Shown here piece by piece: positions 11,409-25,400 of a stretch of 64,000 nt of DNA. Under the pieces are notes generated by a model. It saw only the letters and a program-made list of their open reading frames with translations. It did not search any database and was not told where the DNA came from. The stretch's first letter is position 1, and each line of letters starts with the position of its first letter. Made by a program: the position numbers and the translations under genes. The stretch covers positions 186,001-250,000 of the forward strand of contig JAGMVK010000009.1 in NCBI GenBank assembly GCA_020747065.1, in the 5' to 3' direction. The DNA is from Cadophora sp. MPI-SDFR-AT-0126. Its lineage: Eukaryota; Ascomycota; Leotiomycetes; Helotiales; Ploettnerulaceae.

Positions 11409-12348
11409 ACTATGGTTGGGAGGTTGTTCTAGCGGGATTGCTGGTCTGTTGAATTTGTAGATTATGATATTACACGAACGTCCCCCCATGCTTTGCTGCT
11501 GCAGTTGATGGCAGGAATTTGGCAGGATATGCTTTGTTAGGAACGGGCAAACAGGGAGGTGGCAATGACACCAAATGGCACCAGAACATTGAGAACAATC
11601 GAAATAACAACCATTCCTCTCAGTCTTCCGTTTGGCAGTCGTAATCTTTCAACCTAAAGACGTAATTCTCATTATCCATCCTCTCGGGGGGCAGGGCAAA
11701 ATCTGGCACACGCGGGCCGCATTAGTCAAACACTCATATCTTGAATTGATGAGTTTTTTAAATTCTTTGCCTACATGATGTTGCGACGGGGAGGGGAAAA
11801 AATAGTTGTGGTGTAATACTCCCAACGTTAAGTAATCTTCTCATCTATGACGTGTACAATACATGTTATTATAATTATGACACAAGTTCAGTCGTATTTG
11901 AGAAGTGGTTTAACCATTCTCTTACACCCAAACACAGGGTTTATCACATTAAGTGCTCTTCCAAAATAGGCAACTTTTTTCCGCCTCCTCCCTTTCCCTA
12001 AGCGAGATCCGAATGCGAGACTCCTCGAGGAAGCGGGGTATATCTCGCGGTGGAACTGTTTCCACGAACAGAGACTGCAAGGTTCCGCAGATGACCAAAA
12101 CATAACCTGCAGGCCATTTCGGAAGACTATCTTCCATCGCCGGTACCTGCTTCTGGAGGTGGGGATTATTGTTATGGTTAATTAAATCTAGGGGTTCGGC
12201 ACTCGCGTGCCAATCGGGTGGGATAGCGGGGTGCCGTGTAGGCTGATTTGAGATGAGGAGTTGACAGTTTTGATGGGATATAAATCTGGGTTATTCAGGT
12301 GAGATACTTCAGTTTCTGGGCAGTCAGTTTCGGAGTTTGATATTCAAG
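11409..12348. other. Intergenic; promoter of GH43 gene
   Basis: A TATA-like element, GATATAAATC, lies near 12277-12287, about 70 nt before the GH43 start codon. Short minus-strand ORFs at 11888-12137 show no recognisable product. Confidence 0.4.
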
Positions 12349-13986
12349 ATGTTGGTCAATTCAATCATAACACTTCTCTCACTCTGTGCTCCAGCAATTG
12401 GTGCTGGCCTCCCACACCATGCACTCCAAAAACACCAAACCACAACATTCACCAACCCAGTAATCTACTCCGACTTTGCCGACAACGACATAACGCGCGG
12501 TCCAGATGGCAAGTTCTACTTCTCCGCCTCAAACATGCACTTCTCACCCGGCGCGCCCATTCTGCGCTCCTCGGATCTCGTGAATTGGGAGTCCATCGGA
12601 CACTCTGTACCCACGCTGGCATTCGGAGCGGCTTACGACATGACAGACGGGACAGCGTATCGGCGCGGAACTTGGGCGTCGACGATGCGGTATCGAGCTA
12701 GCAATGGTCTGTGGTACTGGATCGGGTGTGTGGATTTCTGGGTCACCTACATCTACACCGCGTCTGACGTCGCGGGACCGTGGAGTCAGCGAAGCGCGTT
12801 GTACGGCAAGTGTTACTATGACTGTGGGCTGTTGATTGATGATGATGATACGATGTATGTGGTGCACGACAATACGAATGTCAAAATGTCGCAGCTTTCG
12901 GCGGATGGGTTTAGCGAGGTGAAGGTGCAGGATGTGTTTGGGACGCCAGCGGGGTATTCGGGACTGGAGGGGAATAGGCTGTATAAGCGGAATGGGACGT
13001 ATTATATTTTGGATGATGCGCCTTCTGATGGGGCGACGTTTATTTGGAAGGCGAGTAGTGTTTGGGGGCCTTGGACGAGCAAGTTGTTGATTGAGAAGGT
13101 TAAGGCGCCGGTTGGTGGGGGAGGAGATCCGGATCAGGGGAGTTTGGTTGAGACGGCGGATGGGAAATGGTATTTTATGTCTTTCACCTGGGCGTATCCT
13201 GCTGGAAGAATGCCGATTCTTGCTCCTGTGACGGTCAGTCTCATCTTCCGCGACCTGATATCTTAAACTAATCTTTCGCAGTGGGGTTCTGATGGCTTTC
13301 CTGTTCTGACGACAGTCAATGGTGAATGGGGAGCTTCATACCCCATGCCATTGCCAGCTGTGAAGACGCCATCATGGACAGGAACGGACAATTTTCCAGG
13401 AACATCCTTGAGCGTACAATGGGAGTGGAATCACAATCCTGACACCACCAAATACTCAGTCAACAATGGGCTCACGCTATCAACCGCAACCGTGACGACA
13501 GACTTGTATCATGCTCGCAACACGCTCACACATCGCCTTTACGGACCGCAGCCAGTCGGCACCGTCGTCCTCGACTTCACCAACATGGCTGACGGCGATC
13601 GAACAGGGCTCTCCGCATTCCGAGACCAGGCATCATACATTGGCGTCCACCGTTCTGGCTCTAAGTACAGCATCAATTTCGTCGACGGTCTACTTCAGAA
13701 CAAGACAGATTGGAGCACAATTTCAAACGGGACGATCGTCGATACAGTCGATATCTCTAGTTCGAGGAAAGTGTGGCTCAAGACAAATATTGATGCTAGA
13801 GCCGATGGGACGAAGTTGGCGACTTATGAGTATAGCTTGAATGGGACTGCGTGGGTGAAGATGAAGGGTTCGGCGGCGCTGAGTACTGGGTGGGAGATCT
13901 TCATGGGGTATCGGTTTGGGATATTCAATTTTGCGAGCATCGCATTGGGCGGGAGTGTGAAAATTCTAAGCTTTACCAATGTCTGA
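12349..13986 (+). CDS. Secreted GH43 glycoside hydrolase
   Basis: This is a predicted arabinan/xylan-side-chain-degrading enzyme (beta-xylosidase/alpha-L-arabinofuranosidase clan) of 529 aa. A signal peptide (MLVNSIITLLSLCAPAIGAG) is followed by the five-bladed GH43 propeller. It opens with NPVIYSDFADNDITRGPDGKFY, which holds the catalytic Asp region. GLEGNRLYKRNGTYYI holds the likely general-acid Glu. The C-terminal ~220 residues look like the beta-sandwich module found in GH43 xylosidases (pattern NPDTTKYSV). There is one intron, 13234-13281, phase 0. The first in-frame ATG is at 12349. Several NGT/NKT glycosylation sites fit secretion. Substrate cannot be decided by eye. Confidence 0.93.
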
Positions 13987-15198
13987 GAGTGGAGAGGGTA
14001 AGAAGAATGTATATAGTGGTAGACTGTCGGATTTGTTCCTTAGTGGATGGATTTGCAGAATGAATATACTGTTAGCCCACTGGGTTTATTCCTAGTGGAT
14101 GGAATTCGAGATCTAACATCAAAGATTTAAAATATTAAAGCCCAAATCCCTCATATTCTACACTGTTTTTCCCTCGGTTTTGTACCGGGCATCTGAACCT
14201 TCCTCCTTTAACTCGGAGAGATAGATTTGTTGATCTTGTGTTCCTCGACCCTTGGCTAGCCGAGCCCCTTTCCATGCCCAAACATTGCCTCGCTTCTCTT
14301 CTCTCCTCTCCTCATTGACAAAATTCATCAGCACAACATCTCCAAGAACTTGACAGTGCTAGGAATTTCGGAACACTTTCACAAAGATCCATCCGTAAGT
14401 ACCGCACTTCCGTATCAAGTCGCCCTAATTTCATTCATCGCTTCCCAACCTTTATAACTTCACGACGTTATTGCCACAACTCAGACACACCGTCTCAACT
14501 CGCTCACTGTTCGCCGACAAGTGCCCCAACAGCTGGCGCGCATAAAACCCACCTCTATCTCGCTGGCCATCTGCTCCAACATACAGCCCTTGCGCACCGC
14601 CACACTTTACACTTCGCACTCCCATGTCCATCCAAGCCAAGCTCGGCTCCCAGCAAAATTACTCGATCGCACCGCCACATCTCGCTTCTCCAGCCTGCCC
14701 TGCTGATCATCACCCGATCGCACTACCACTCCCGCATCAACATCGTCAGCCAAGGAACGCCTTCCAAGACACAAAACACGCATACATGCACATCCCACAT
14801 CCAAGTCTCCATCCAAGACACACAGCCTGAACCTTCTAAAAACCTGATTTCGACGAATCAACCACACACTGGCGTCTTGGTACTCTTGGTAGTCCGTAAC
14901 CATGGGCTTGATTGCGTAGTTAGACTGTGGCTGGCAGGTGGGTTGATTCCGTGTATGATGTGATGTACTCTCCCCATTGGAGTAAATAAATAAGAAAGCA
15001 CTGCCCACCCGCATTTCTTTGAGTGAATCACATTCAAGACAAGACATCACACACACTTTCGTACCAAGGGTATATAACAAAGGAATAACCCCCGCACCTT
15101 CAACCTCAACAAACCTCCAAACCCACAACCAAAGTCAAACTTCCAGCAAACCATACACCTCCCACAAACGCCTTCGGGAAGCCCCAAGAAACAAGAAA
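13987..15198. other. Intergenic with 5'-leader-like sequence
   Basis: No protein gene is recognised. The stretch 14150-14400 is C/T-rich and ends in a donor-like GTAAGTACC at about 14399, so it may be an untranslated leader exon of the downstream microprotein gene or of a non-coding transcript. Confidence 0.3.
15071..15077 (+). promoter_or_regulatory. TATA box upstream of microprotein
   Basis: TATATAA sits 122-128 nt before the start codon at 15199, within gggtatataacaaagg. The same 15-mer recurs at 29151. Confidence 0.4.
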
Positions 15199-15324
15199 AT
15201 GCCCTTCTTCTACAGCAAGCCCTTCGGCGGTCGTCGCGCAGGCGGGACCATCACCGCAGACAGACACGGCGTACGCCGGCCTGTCTTCCGCTTCAGATGC
15301 TGCGGGTTGAACTGTTTCCGTTGA
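15199..15324 (+). CDS. 41-aa Arg/Cys-rich microprotein
   Basis: A short intronless ORF has a good start context (AAGAAAATGCC) and GC-rich third positions, unlike the surrounding DNA. The product begins MPFFYSKPFGGRRAGGTIT, has a DRHGVRRPVF centre, and ends FRCCGLNCFR, with three Cys in the last eight residues. There is no signal peptide. The gene is preceded by a TATA box and an A/C-rich leader typical of highly expressed fungal genes. I do not recognise a named family. The compact Gly/Arg and terminal CC-x3-C pattern looks selected rather than random. Confidence 0.5.
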   Translation: MPFFYSKPFGGRRAGGTITADRHGVRRPVFRFRCCGLNCFR

Positions 15325-16574
15325 TCTGCTGTCATTCCAACTATAAGTAAGTTCGAGATCTCTGTGTTACAGTAAAGGAGTTAAGCTGATTTGTAATAGT
15401 TCTGTGGTATGGCCTGGCATGGCATGGATAGAGAGATGCATGGGCGGATGAGTGGCGATATGATGGTGAGCGAACGAACGAGCGACGAATAATGATTCTT
15501 TTGCGTTACTTATGGCATGGAGTTTTGGGTTGGGGTTGGGGTTAGGTGGAGATATACATATGTGCTTGCTGTTTTCTTGCTTGCGGATTTGTTGCGTTGC
15601 GATGCAGTGGATTTGGCATGATCTGGGATGGGAATGGGAGTGGGATGGGAATAGGGTGGATGGGAACGGTGGAGGGGTAGGGGCTTGGGAAACGGTAGAG
15701 GGAGCATACAGAGGAGCTTGTATATTATTGTAGATGGAGGTGAATGAATACATGAGCGACTTTTATTACTTCAGTTGATCATTACTTTCTGCACCCTTCC
15801 GGCATGCGACTGGGGACATACAAATCTACAGTGGACAAATTCGCGGCATACAATACCAAAAGTTAGAATTACAATAATCTCTACGTTACAATTACAAAAT
15901 TTACTATTGTTTATTTCAACAAAACAGATCCGATCCATCCATTCATCACTGCATGAATCCATCCATCTCCCACACGCCGCGCCCGCCCGCCAAAGAACTA
16001 GAGTTGTTTAAAAAAGAGTAAAGAGTTCACAATCCCATCCTATCCCATGACTACCACCCCCTTGGAAACAGAGCAGAGCTGCCACACAAGCATCGCGGCG
16101 CAGTGAACCAATTTATGGCATCTCCATTCGCTGCAACACTTCAATCGCGCCCGCCCTATCATGTATCAACCTGCCTAACATATCCGAGCCCAGCGCAGCA
16201 AGCCCGACTTATGGTCGTGAAGGAAGACGAATAGTTGTTTGTGTATGTTGATTGTTGGTAAGGTATCGATCGATCGTTTAGGGTATTGTAAAAGAAGAAG
16301 TTTTGGTATCGCCGCCGGAAATAGTTCGAGGAAAGCAAGAGAGCGGACCGCGGGAAAGAAAACGCAAGGTAAACAAACAAGCATAAGCACAACGCTGCAT
16401 CAGCCGTGAAATGTACAGAGTGTGAAGGTAGAGGTCGAGGAGTAGGCGGAAGAGGAACCGTGTACGAGGGGTCATACTAAGCGGTCTATCCTATATTTGT
16501 TTTGTGTATCCGTTGCCGTGGCCAAGATCCTGGAGAGAAGTGAAGAGAGGCCGTGAGAGGAGGAAAAGAGTCGT
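15325..16574. other. Intergenic, low-complexity patches
   Basis: No gene is recognised. A G-rich tract of GGGTT/GGGGTT repeats lies at about 15525-15547. The remainder includes the 3' UTR of the Arf gene. Open frames here are of biased composition. Confidence 0.35.
15525..15547 (+). repeat. Short GGGGTT tandem tract
   Basis: Three near-identical GGG(G)TT units are followed by AGG. The tract may form a G-quadruplex; on the opposite strand it reads as an Asn-Pro repeat in a spurious ORF. Confidence 0.45.
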
Positions 16575-18192
<1,618 letters not shown>

Positions 18193-19720
18193 TCATCCCT
18201 TGTGGTCCAACACAAAACGGCGTGCAATTGACTTCTCAACGTCCTCTTCCTCGAAAAGAACCATAACTCTTGCACCTCCATCAACCATAGATTTAACTTG
18301 AGCACGGTAGAATGTCGTCGCCGCAGGATACAGAGCCAACACCTGCTTCCCAGGTTCATAATCCCCCAAAGGTGTGCCTTCTGGTGGGATAGGTACCATT
18401 TGGGATGCGGAAGACTTGTAGATATTGCTTCCACCCACCGCATCCGGGTCAATGTCTTTCACGTCGTATCGTCGGCTCTTGCCCTCTCCAATGACTCGTA
18501 CCACCTCGCCTTGTATCCAGTCTTGATCTTCAGGCTTGCCACCAGGCAGTTTCCTCTTGAACGCAACTTCTTCTTTCAAAGAGTACATGATTTTGGGCTT
18601 GCTCGCACGTTCACTTGCTTCGGATGCTGTACCGTCCAGCTTATCTGTATTGCTTCGTGGAGGCTGGCTACTAGTCCTTGAACCTCCGATCTTGCGAACA
18701 TGTCGATTATCTGCTGGTGATGGGACGGGAGAATCCGATGGCCCATCAAAATCAATCCCAGAAGTCCTGGAACTAGAATTCCGTGCTGACAATAATCCTT
18801 CCTCCTGCTCAGAGCTCTTTTGAACATCGGCCAGAAGTCGAATTCGTGTCAATATTGATTCATCTGTTGCTCTGACTTTCTGCTCCTCGGCTATCTTGAC
18901 CTGCTCACGATAAAGAGCTTCCAATTCGGTATGGTCTGAGATTGAAACGCCTATGAAATCAGTATTCTGTGGTATCACTAATGACTGGTTCCATACCTAG
19001 TCCGTCATCTTTCTTCTTCCTCATGCGTTGCTCCAAAACGATGATCTTGTCTTTGAGGGACTTGGCTTTCCTTTCGCCCTCCGCAAGGACAATCATTGCC
19101 CTCCGTATTTCGTCAGCTATATCTGCGCGATTGATGACATTGTCATCCGACCCTCCTCGAGTCCCATTCCGAGGCGCACCTCTCCGTTGTGAAGACATTG
19201 TAGCCGATCTTGCCTGTCTAGATGGGTTTTGAGATGTCGGATTTAGCGTATTTGAGTCAGTCGAGCTGCTTGGATTCGCTGTTGCTCGATGATTCGATAT
19301 GCGAGGGCAAGGATTGGGAGGAGTGGCCGGTGCGTGGGACCCAGAACTAGCTGGACGACTAGGTATTTGCCGGGAAGGATTTGGAGCAGAGGTCGGTAGT
19401 CGGGAGCTGGAACTGCCTGGACGACTTGAAGTCTGCCGTGGACGATTAGGTGTAGAGGCTGACGCTCGTGAGCTTCTTGTTGCAGGACAATTGGGCGTCC
19501 TTGGAGATTGATTGGCAGAATCCAGTCGCTGATTGCTTCTCACTGGCGTACGTGGACTCCCAGTCGCGCTCGACGCTGGTGACGGCTGTGTTCCTGAGCC
19601 CGTCGCAGAGGCTCGACTTCTCCGATCACCACGTTGCAGTCCTTCTATGCCCTTTAAGAATCTCTGTAGCCCGTCTTCGTCGTCTGCCGGGGCAAGTCTG
19701 GAGAATTCTTGGTTTGACAT
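18193..19720 (-). CDS. sgf29: SAGA complex subunit Sgf29
   Basis: This is a chromatin reader of the SAGA histone acetyltransferase complex. Exons 19720-18997 and 18950-18193 join with phase G|GC to give 493 aa. Residues ~1-180 are a Ser/Pro/Arg/Thr-rich disordered region with repeated SRPAS/RTPxxP-like units. A coiled coil follows (ADIADEIRRAMIVLAEGERKAKSLKDK). The C-terminal ~150 residues are the SGF29 tandem Tudor module: VAFKRKLPGG...DWIQGEVVRVIG...YDVKDIDPD, then VLALYPAATTFYRAQV, which carries the H3K4me-binding aromatic residues, and VLFEEEDVE. The long basic, Pro-rich N-terminus is typical of Pezizomycotina orthologues. Start ATG 19720 is the first in frame. Confidence 0.93.
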
Positions 19721-20578
19721 GTTAGTCTGGTCGGTTTTTCGATAGTCGCATTCGCGGAGTAGGACGATTGAGTAGAGGAAGAGGAAAAGTAGAAAGAAAT
19801 GTAGGCTGCCAATGTCGAATTGCGTAACGCGACATTCCTGGAGGGGGATTGTTGAAATGCGATCCTAAGTCCGTCCTATTTTGTGCTGGGGATGCCAAAA
19901 GGTGTATGCCACTTACTGGTTGTTCTTGCCTTCCGATTGTTTTGTTCTTTTTTATTCTCTTTGCGGAGAACAACCGGACGGATTGGCGAGAGCGATGCAA
20001 TTCAAAGCGAGAATCAGATGTGAAGTAGACAGAAGGAACAAGGCGGATGAAGTTACACGTCCACGTTCAGCCTTACCAGCCAGCCGACCCGGCCCGACCA
20101 CCACACTTAAGAATGATGACACAGCAGAGCTATGACGCCAAATGATTGGCCGATGCAACCATTCTAGCGCGCGGTACGGTACAAGTCATCTTTCCTCGAG
20201 TCTCTTGACTTCGATGCTTATACTTCTCTGAATAGCTTCAAACATGGAAAATATGACCTATGTTTCTCCTTTTCAAGATGCGGGTTCTATCAATTACACG
20301 TCAGTGTGCAGTCAATATCGCCAGTCGAGATAGCACGCAATTCTCCTGGATGACAATTGTCCCCTCTTCAAATTGGAGACAGCTATAGATATCACGATTG
20401 ATGCTACCTGGTAGGTATCGAAGGGAGAAGAGGCTCTTAGCAATTGCCATACAAAAGAGCCACCAAGCAATTCAAGACACCTCCATTTGGGAATATACGC
20501 TCCTACAGGGCTAATTATCGACAACATCCTCTTCGAAGTACCACTTACACCTTGATATATTACAGGTGCAAAGCAGGT
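19721..20578. other. Intergenic; SGF29 promoter
   Basis: This is the upstream region of SGF29 and the 3' flank of the permease. Only short overlapping ORFs are present. Confidence 0.4.
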
Positions 20579-22487
20579 TTACTTCTCAACGACAACCTTC
20601 TCACCCACACCATTCTTCTCCTTCTCCTTCGCCTCCATCTCCGCCCTCTCCAGCGCCCCCGGCTCCAGCAAATCAACGCCCAACCTGCCTGCCTCCTCAA
20701 TCTCCCTCACCGGTCCCACAAACCACTTCCTCGCCGACAGAATCCAAGCCCCCAGACTAAAAATCGCGATGATGCCTACCGCAACCACCGTATAATTCAG
20801 CGTCTGACTCGTAACTGGATTCGCGGTTGGCAAGCAGAAGATGATAGTGATGAAGCCGATCCACGCTACAGCTATGAAGGCTACGGGCCGGGACAGCATG
20901 CCGAGGTTGAAGGGCCCTTTGCGAGCGATGAATTCGCGGTGGTAGATGAGGCCAATGAGGATGGGGATGCCGTAGGAGATGTAGAGGCCGATTGTGGCGA
21001 TTGAGGTTGCGGCTGCGAAGGCGACAGAGGAGCCGAGGGAGGGGAGCGCGAGGCAGAATGAGAGGAATGAGGCAAGCCAGACGGTACGTATTGGGGAGCG
21101 GAAGCGATTGTCGACTTTGTGGAAGAAGTTTGGCTGGGGCGCAGGTTAGCCACCTTTCTGAGTCTTCTAATTCTCCAGGCAATGTTGCTTCTCGAGAGAG
21201 ATAAAGGACGAAAACATGAAAACTTACAATTCCACCATCCCTTGCAAACGCAAACATCATCCTCGAGTTACTCGTCATCGAAAATAGCCCACAATGCCAC
21301 ACACAGATCATCACAAGCGACATAACCACCACAGCACCATCTGTTCCAAACACATCCACGAAAATTTGCAGCACAGGCTGGCCATAGTCACTGCCAAGCG
21401 TGGCGTCAAAATCCTGAATCGAGAACAAGAAGCTCAGGATGACGAAGAAACCAAAGAGTGCTGAGAAGCCGACTGAGCTAATAACTCCGATTGGGGCAGA
21501 CCATGAAGCGTTTCTGGTTTCTTCGGAGAGATGAGCGGAGGCGTCGAAACCGGTGAGGGTATACTGCGACATCAGCGCACCGCAACACGCTACGTATGCT
21601 GGCGAAGCCCTGACGCTCCATCCTGGATCACCAGTCCCGTCGTTGAATGTCGCGAAGACGAATTTGGCGCTTTGGTGCGTTGGAGCTTTGGCAAGGACGG
21701 CAATGGCGATAGCTGTCACGCCTGCGGAATGCAGAGCTATGGAGACGTTGTTGAGGTACTTTAGGACGTGGACACCGAAAGTGTTGACGATGCCATGGGA
21801 GACGAGGACGGCGGCGTAGATGCCGATGGTTTTCGCGGCGGTGGGTTCGTAGCTTGATTTTACGGTTGCGGTTGTGGAGATGAGACCTGCGCAGCCGAAG
21901 GAGATGCCGGTTGTGACAGCGACTTGGCCAAGCAGGTTGAACCTGTGTTGTTAGCTTTTTCTTATCTGATTTTAAGTTTAGAAAGAGGAGAAGAGGGACT
22001 TACCATCCAGTTATCCACGAAGCAAAGGCAGAGTGTTTCGCTGGAGCTAGAATCGCTGCCCAGTAATACGGTCCTCCTGCCGTTGGGATGGCAGAAACAA
22101 TTTCTGCCATGCCGAGAGCAACGAACATGGTAAAGACCGAGACGACTATCCATCCTACACTCATGACTTCACGGTATCAGCTCCAACCTCATATCTTGGT
22201 GGTCGCGAAACATACCTCCTGGTCCACCAGTATTCAATCCATAGCTGAAAAGGGTGGTAATGCCTGTAATAACTGACTATCGTACAAAGGTCAGTAAACT
22301 GTCTATAGAACGAGAGAGAAGACGCAGTAAAGGGCTGCGCAAGACTCACGATGATGGAGAACGAGATCCCAAAATTATGCGCCAGACCCCAATCTCTGCG
22401 CAATTCCTGCTTGTAGCCCAGAGACGCAAGGACAGCTTCATCGTCCATCCCAGCTTTAGAATTCGTTCTCACGACCGGTTCCGCCAT
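20579..22487 (-). CDS. APC-superfamily amino acid/GABA permease
   Basis: This is a twelve-helix plasma-membrane transporter of the amino acid/choline (ACT/GABA permease, Uga4/Hnm1-like) subfamily. The N-terminal exon (22487-22350) encodes a cytosolic tail and ...LRRDWGLAHNFGISFSII. After a short intron comes SVITGITTLFSYGLNTGGPGG, the family signature for helix 1. Later pieces include AGGPYYW, FDASAHLSEETRNAS (the GFDA...EET cytosolic loop motif) and SNSRMMFAFARDGGI. The last exons carry four hydrophobic helices and a charged tail ending VGEKVVVEK. About six introns are present. GABA is a likely but unproven substrate. The sequence lacks visible defects. Confidence 0.9.
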
Positions 22488-25400
22488 CTTACACTCCACT
22501 TGTTTTGAAGTTATATCTTCTCAGACGTCCTTTCTACTTCAAAGGGTTCGAAGCCTCAGTAAAAAGGGCCAGGACAAAAAGTCGCGAAGATAAATGATAC
22601 AGTATTAAAGTAAACATGCCCGCCCGCCCGGCTACCCCGAACTACTTATCACCACCCCATGCGCATGGTGCAGCTCTGACAGCTCTTATCGTGAAAGCTG
22701 ACAGGGCTTTAACGAGCAGTGCAAATCACAGGTGCAGGATGAAGCCACCAACGCCGATGTGGTGGTCGCGCTAGGCTCGGCGAGGAGGTTGTATTTGCCT
22801 CGTTCGTGATGAGGGGACAGGGGATGTGATAAGTAGTGAGATCAAGGTCCTGGGCGGGGATTTGTTGCTTTGGAATTGGGGTGGTGGTGGACGTGCTGGC
22901 GCCCTGAGAATTAGAGGGCTCATGATTGCAGGACGAAGCGCCTCGAATCCAAGCTTGCGGCCCTCTGAATATCTGACCGTAACGATGGGATTTGAATTCG
23001 ACTAGAGCGATGACATGTATCTAGGCCAGCCTAGAGGGTGCAGTTCGCTGGATGCGCTTAAGAGTGGCTGGCTGGTAGTTTAGCTGGTAATTTGGTAGCT
23101 GGAATGAGGGGTCCGACGAGCGCCAGTACAGAATTAGCCCGCGGGGGAAGGAAACGGGATAGACCTGCCATTCTGAGGAGATCTCGTGGCTCTTTCACGT
23201 TTGATTGGAGTCTTCCCAGAGGCTTCACAGCCAATACAAACACATCCGCAAAGGGCATGGAGTCTTCTTGCCTGACAGAGCGCTTAGATACGCAGCGATA
23301 AGCCCTCCATCTCGTCCGATAAGAGTTCTGTTAATGTCGATATATTTTTCTGATATCGACAAGACTTTGTGGATCTTTTTTTAATGGGTGTACAGGCTTG
23401 GTTTTCGAAATCAAGAGGTCTTGGTGGGGGCCGCCAAGGGGTTTGGCATGCTTGAATGAACGGTGGCCTTGGCTTGACGGCTGACGGTACGGTGGAGTGG
23501 GGTCTTTCTGACGAAGTCATGAGATGATAGTTTGTTTTGCTGATTTTACGGATTGCTAGAGGAATAATTGTCGTCGTCAGAATATTCTCTTTCTGACGTA
23601 GCACTATTTCCTCATCAATAGGGGTTGCGGTGGCGCCAAAAATTGAGGCTTCTTGTTTGTATGCTTTTTGCGTTTCGATGAGCCAGAGGGAAGCAGAGCT
23701 ATACATTCATATCCGATATTTCTATAGAGTGACCCAAGACCTTAATCCAGTAGCTCAAAATACGATGCGGAACCCGTTTCAAAGTCACGACATCGTGGCA
23801 TCACATATATTTCCTTCACAGATAGTGAGTTGAGTGTCCGGGTCCAGTATCAATTGTTCATGAATCAAGAAACAAGTGAAACCTTAGCCAGTCAAGACAG
23901 CCCATTTGGCTTCTGAACTTTGAATGACCAACTTCAAGATTTGTAGTGCAGTCATTCAACGATAATGCTTGATTTCTTGAGTCAATCGAGCACCTGATGA
24001 TTGTAAATCAAGGCGACAGCACGATGGGAATACGTGAGGGCTACTTCCTTCTTGGAAACGGAACAAGAAACACCTTACTTTTCTTAGGAGCGCCTTCAAT
24101 TCGGTCTTATAAATAATATTGTGCCCACAGGTCGTTCTGTCGGAATAGTTGGAGTATGGCGGGGCAGATAAACAGGTCGCTTACCTTGACATAATTCGGC
24201 TCCTTGTCTTTCATTTCTCATGAACTCCCGCAAATACAGGATGATTCTTAGTGAGGAGACGGAGCCTTGAGAGAAACTGACGATAAGCGAGATGGTTCCC
24301 TTTTGATCACGTCTGTGATCGAGTAGGGATCTTGAAGTGCTATTCTAGTTGTGGAGACATCTTTCGAAGTTTGAGGGGCGATATATCGTTCCTAACATTA
24401 TCAATCATTGTAGAGTTGATACATAAATGCCATAGTACAAACGAATAACGAAGTAGTATGTCATTAGAGAGACCGTGGATATCATGTAACTAGGACATCT
24501 CAACTCAGCCACACATCGAAAGTTGCCCTCACCCATACAGGGCGCGTGACAACGGGATACTCGGCCGGAAGTGATGTGCAGAATTTGTATGATGCTGGTC
24601 TCCTACTGCTGTATTATTTTGTCGATTCATAGTTCTAATGAGAGGCAATTTGCCTCGTCTTCTGAATGCATATTCATTGCATGTCTCTTGCCCGACCTTA
24701 TTTCTGTCTACCTGGATAAATTCTTATCGTTGTTGCCACGAGTGCCAACGACTACGACCTAAATCTCCAACCCTCGACACTCAGTGGAATTCATCCGCAT
24801 ATGTTTAAGCAGTGTCAACTGGAGTTCTCTCAGGGCTGAACGTAAAGTGCGTTGTCACGGGTGTTGCTAAACAGCTCACATTTTGGCGAAAGATTCTAAG
24901 GCTGTTCCTCCTCTCAATCAAGATACTAATGGTAACGGTATATATGACAACTTATGAGACCCAGCAGACCTCATCAAAGAAGATCAAAACTCGTATAACT
25001 CCAAGGATTGGCGTAACCCCCCACATACCAAGTAGAGCTTATTCAACCTGTGGCGGATAATGTAATTTTGTGGCTCCGCCAATTTAGCTGGTATGAGCTT
25101 TGCTTCAACTGTTTTTCAAGCGGGATACAGCTCTGGTGATGATATGACTTATCATCTCGACCCTGACGCTACATTGGAGTGTAAAGGCAGAGAAAAATAG
25201 ATTCTTCCCATCTCCCCAGCCCAGCACTTACAAGCTTGGGAGTTGGTACTAACAATTTCAACGGGAGTACAACTTCGAGCTCGACACAAGTGGTAACTGT
25301 CACGGGAGAATCAGCTCCAGCTGATAAAGTAACAACCACTTTGGTAGCTGGGGAGATGTTCTTCGAAAGAGACCTAGCGGGACCCTCGAGTGTAGTTACG

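Noticed and set aside
15525..15547. Interstitial telomere repeat
   Set aside because: Units are GGGGTT with only one TTAGG; too short and not TTAGGG.
22540..22560. tRNA B-box-like GGTTCGAAGCC
   Set aside because: No matching A box or cloverleaf could be found around it.
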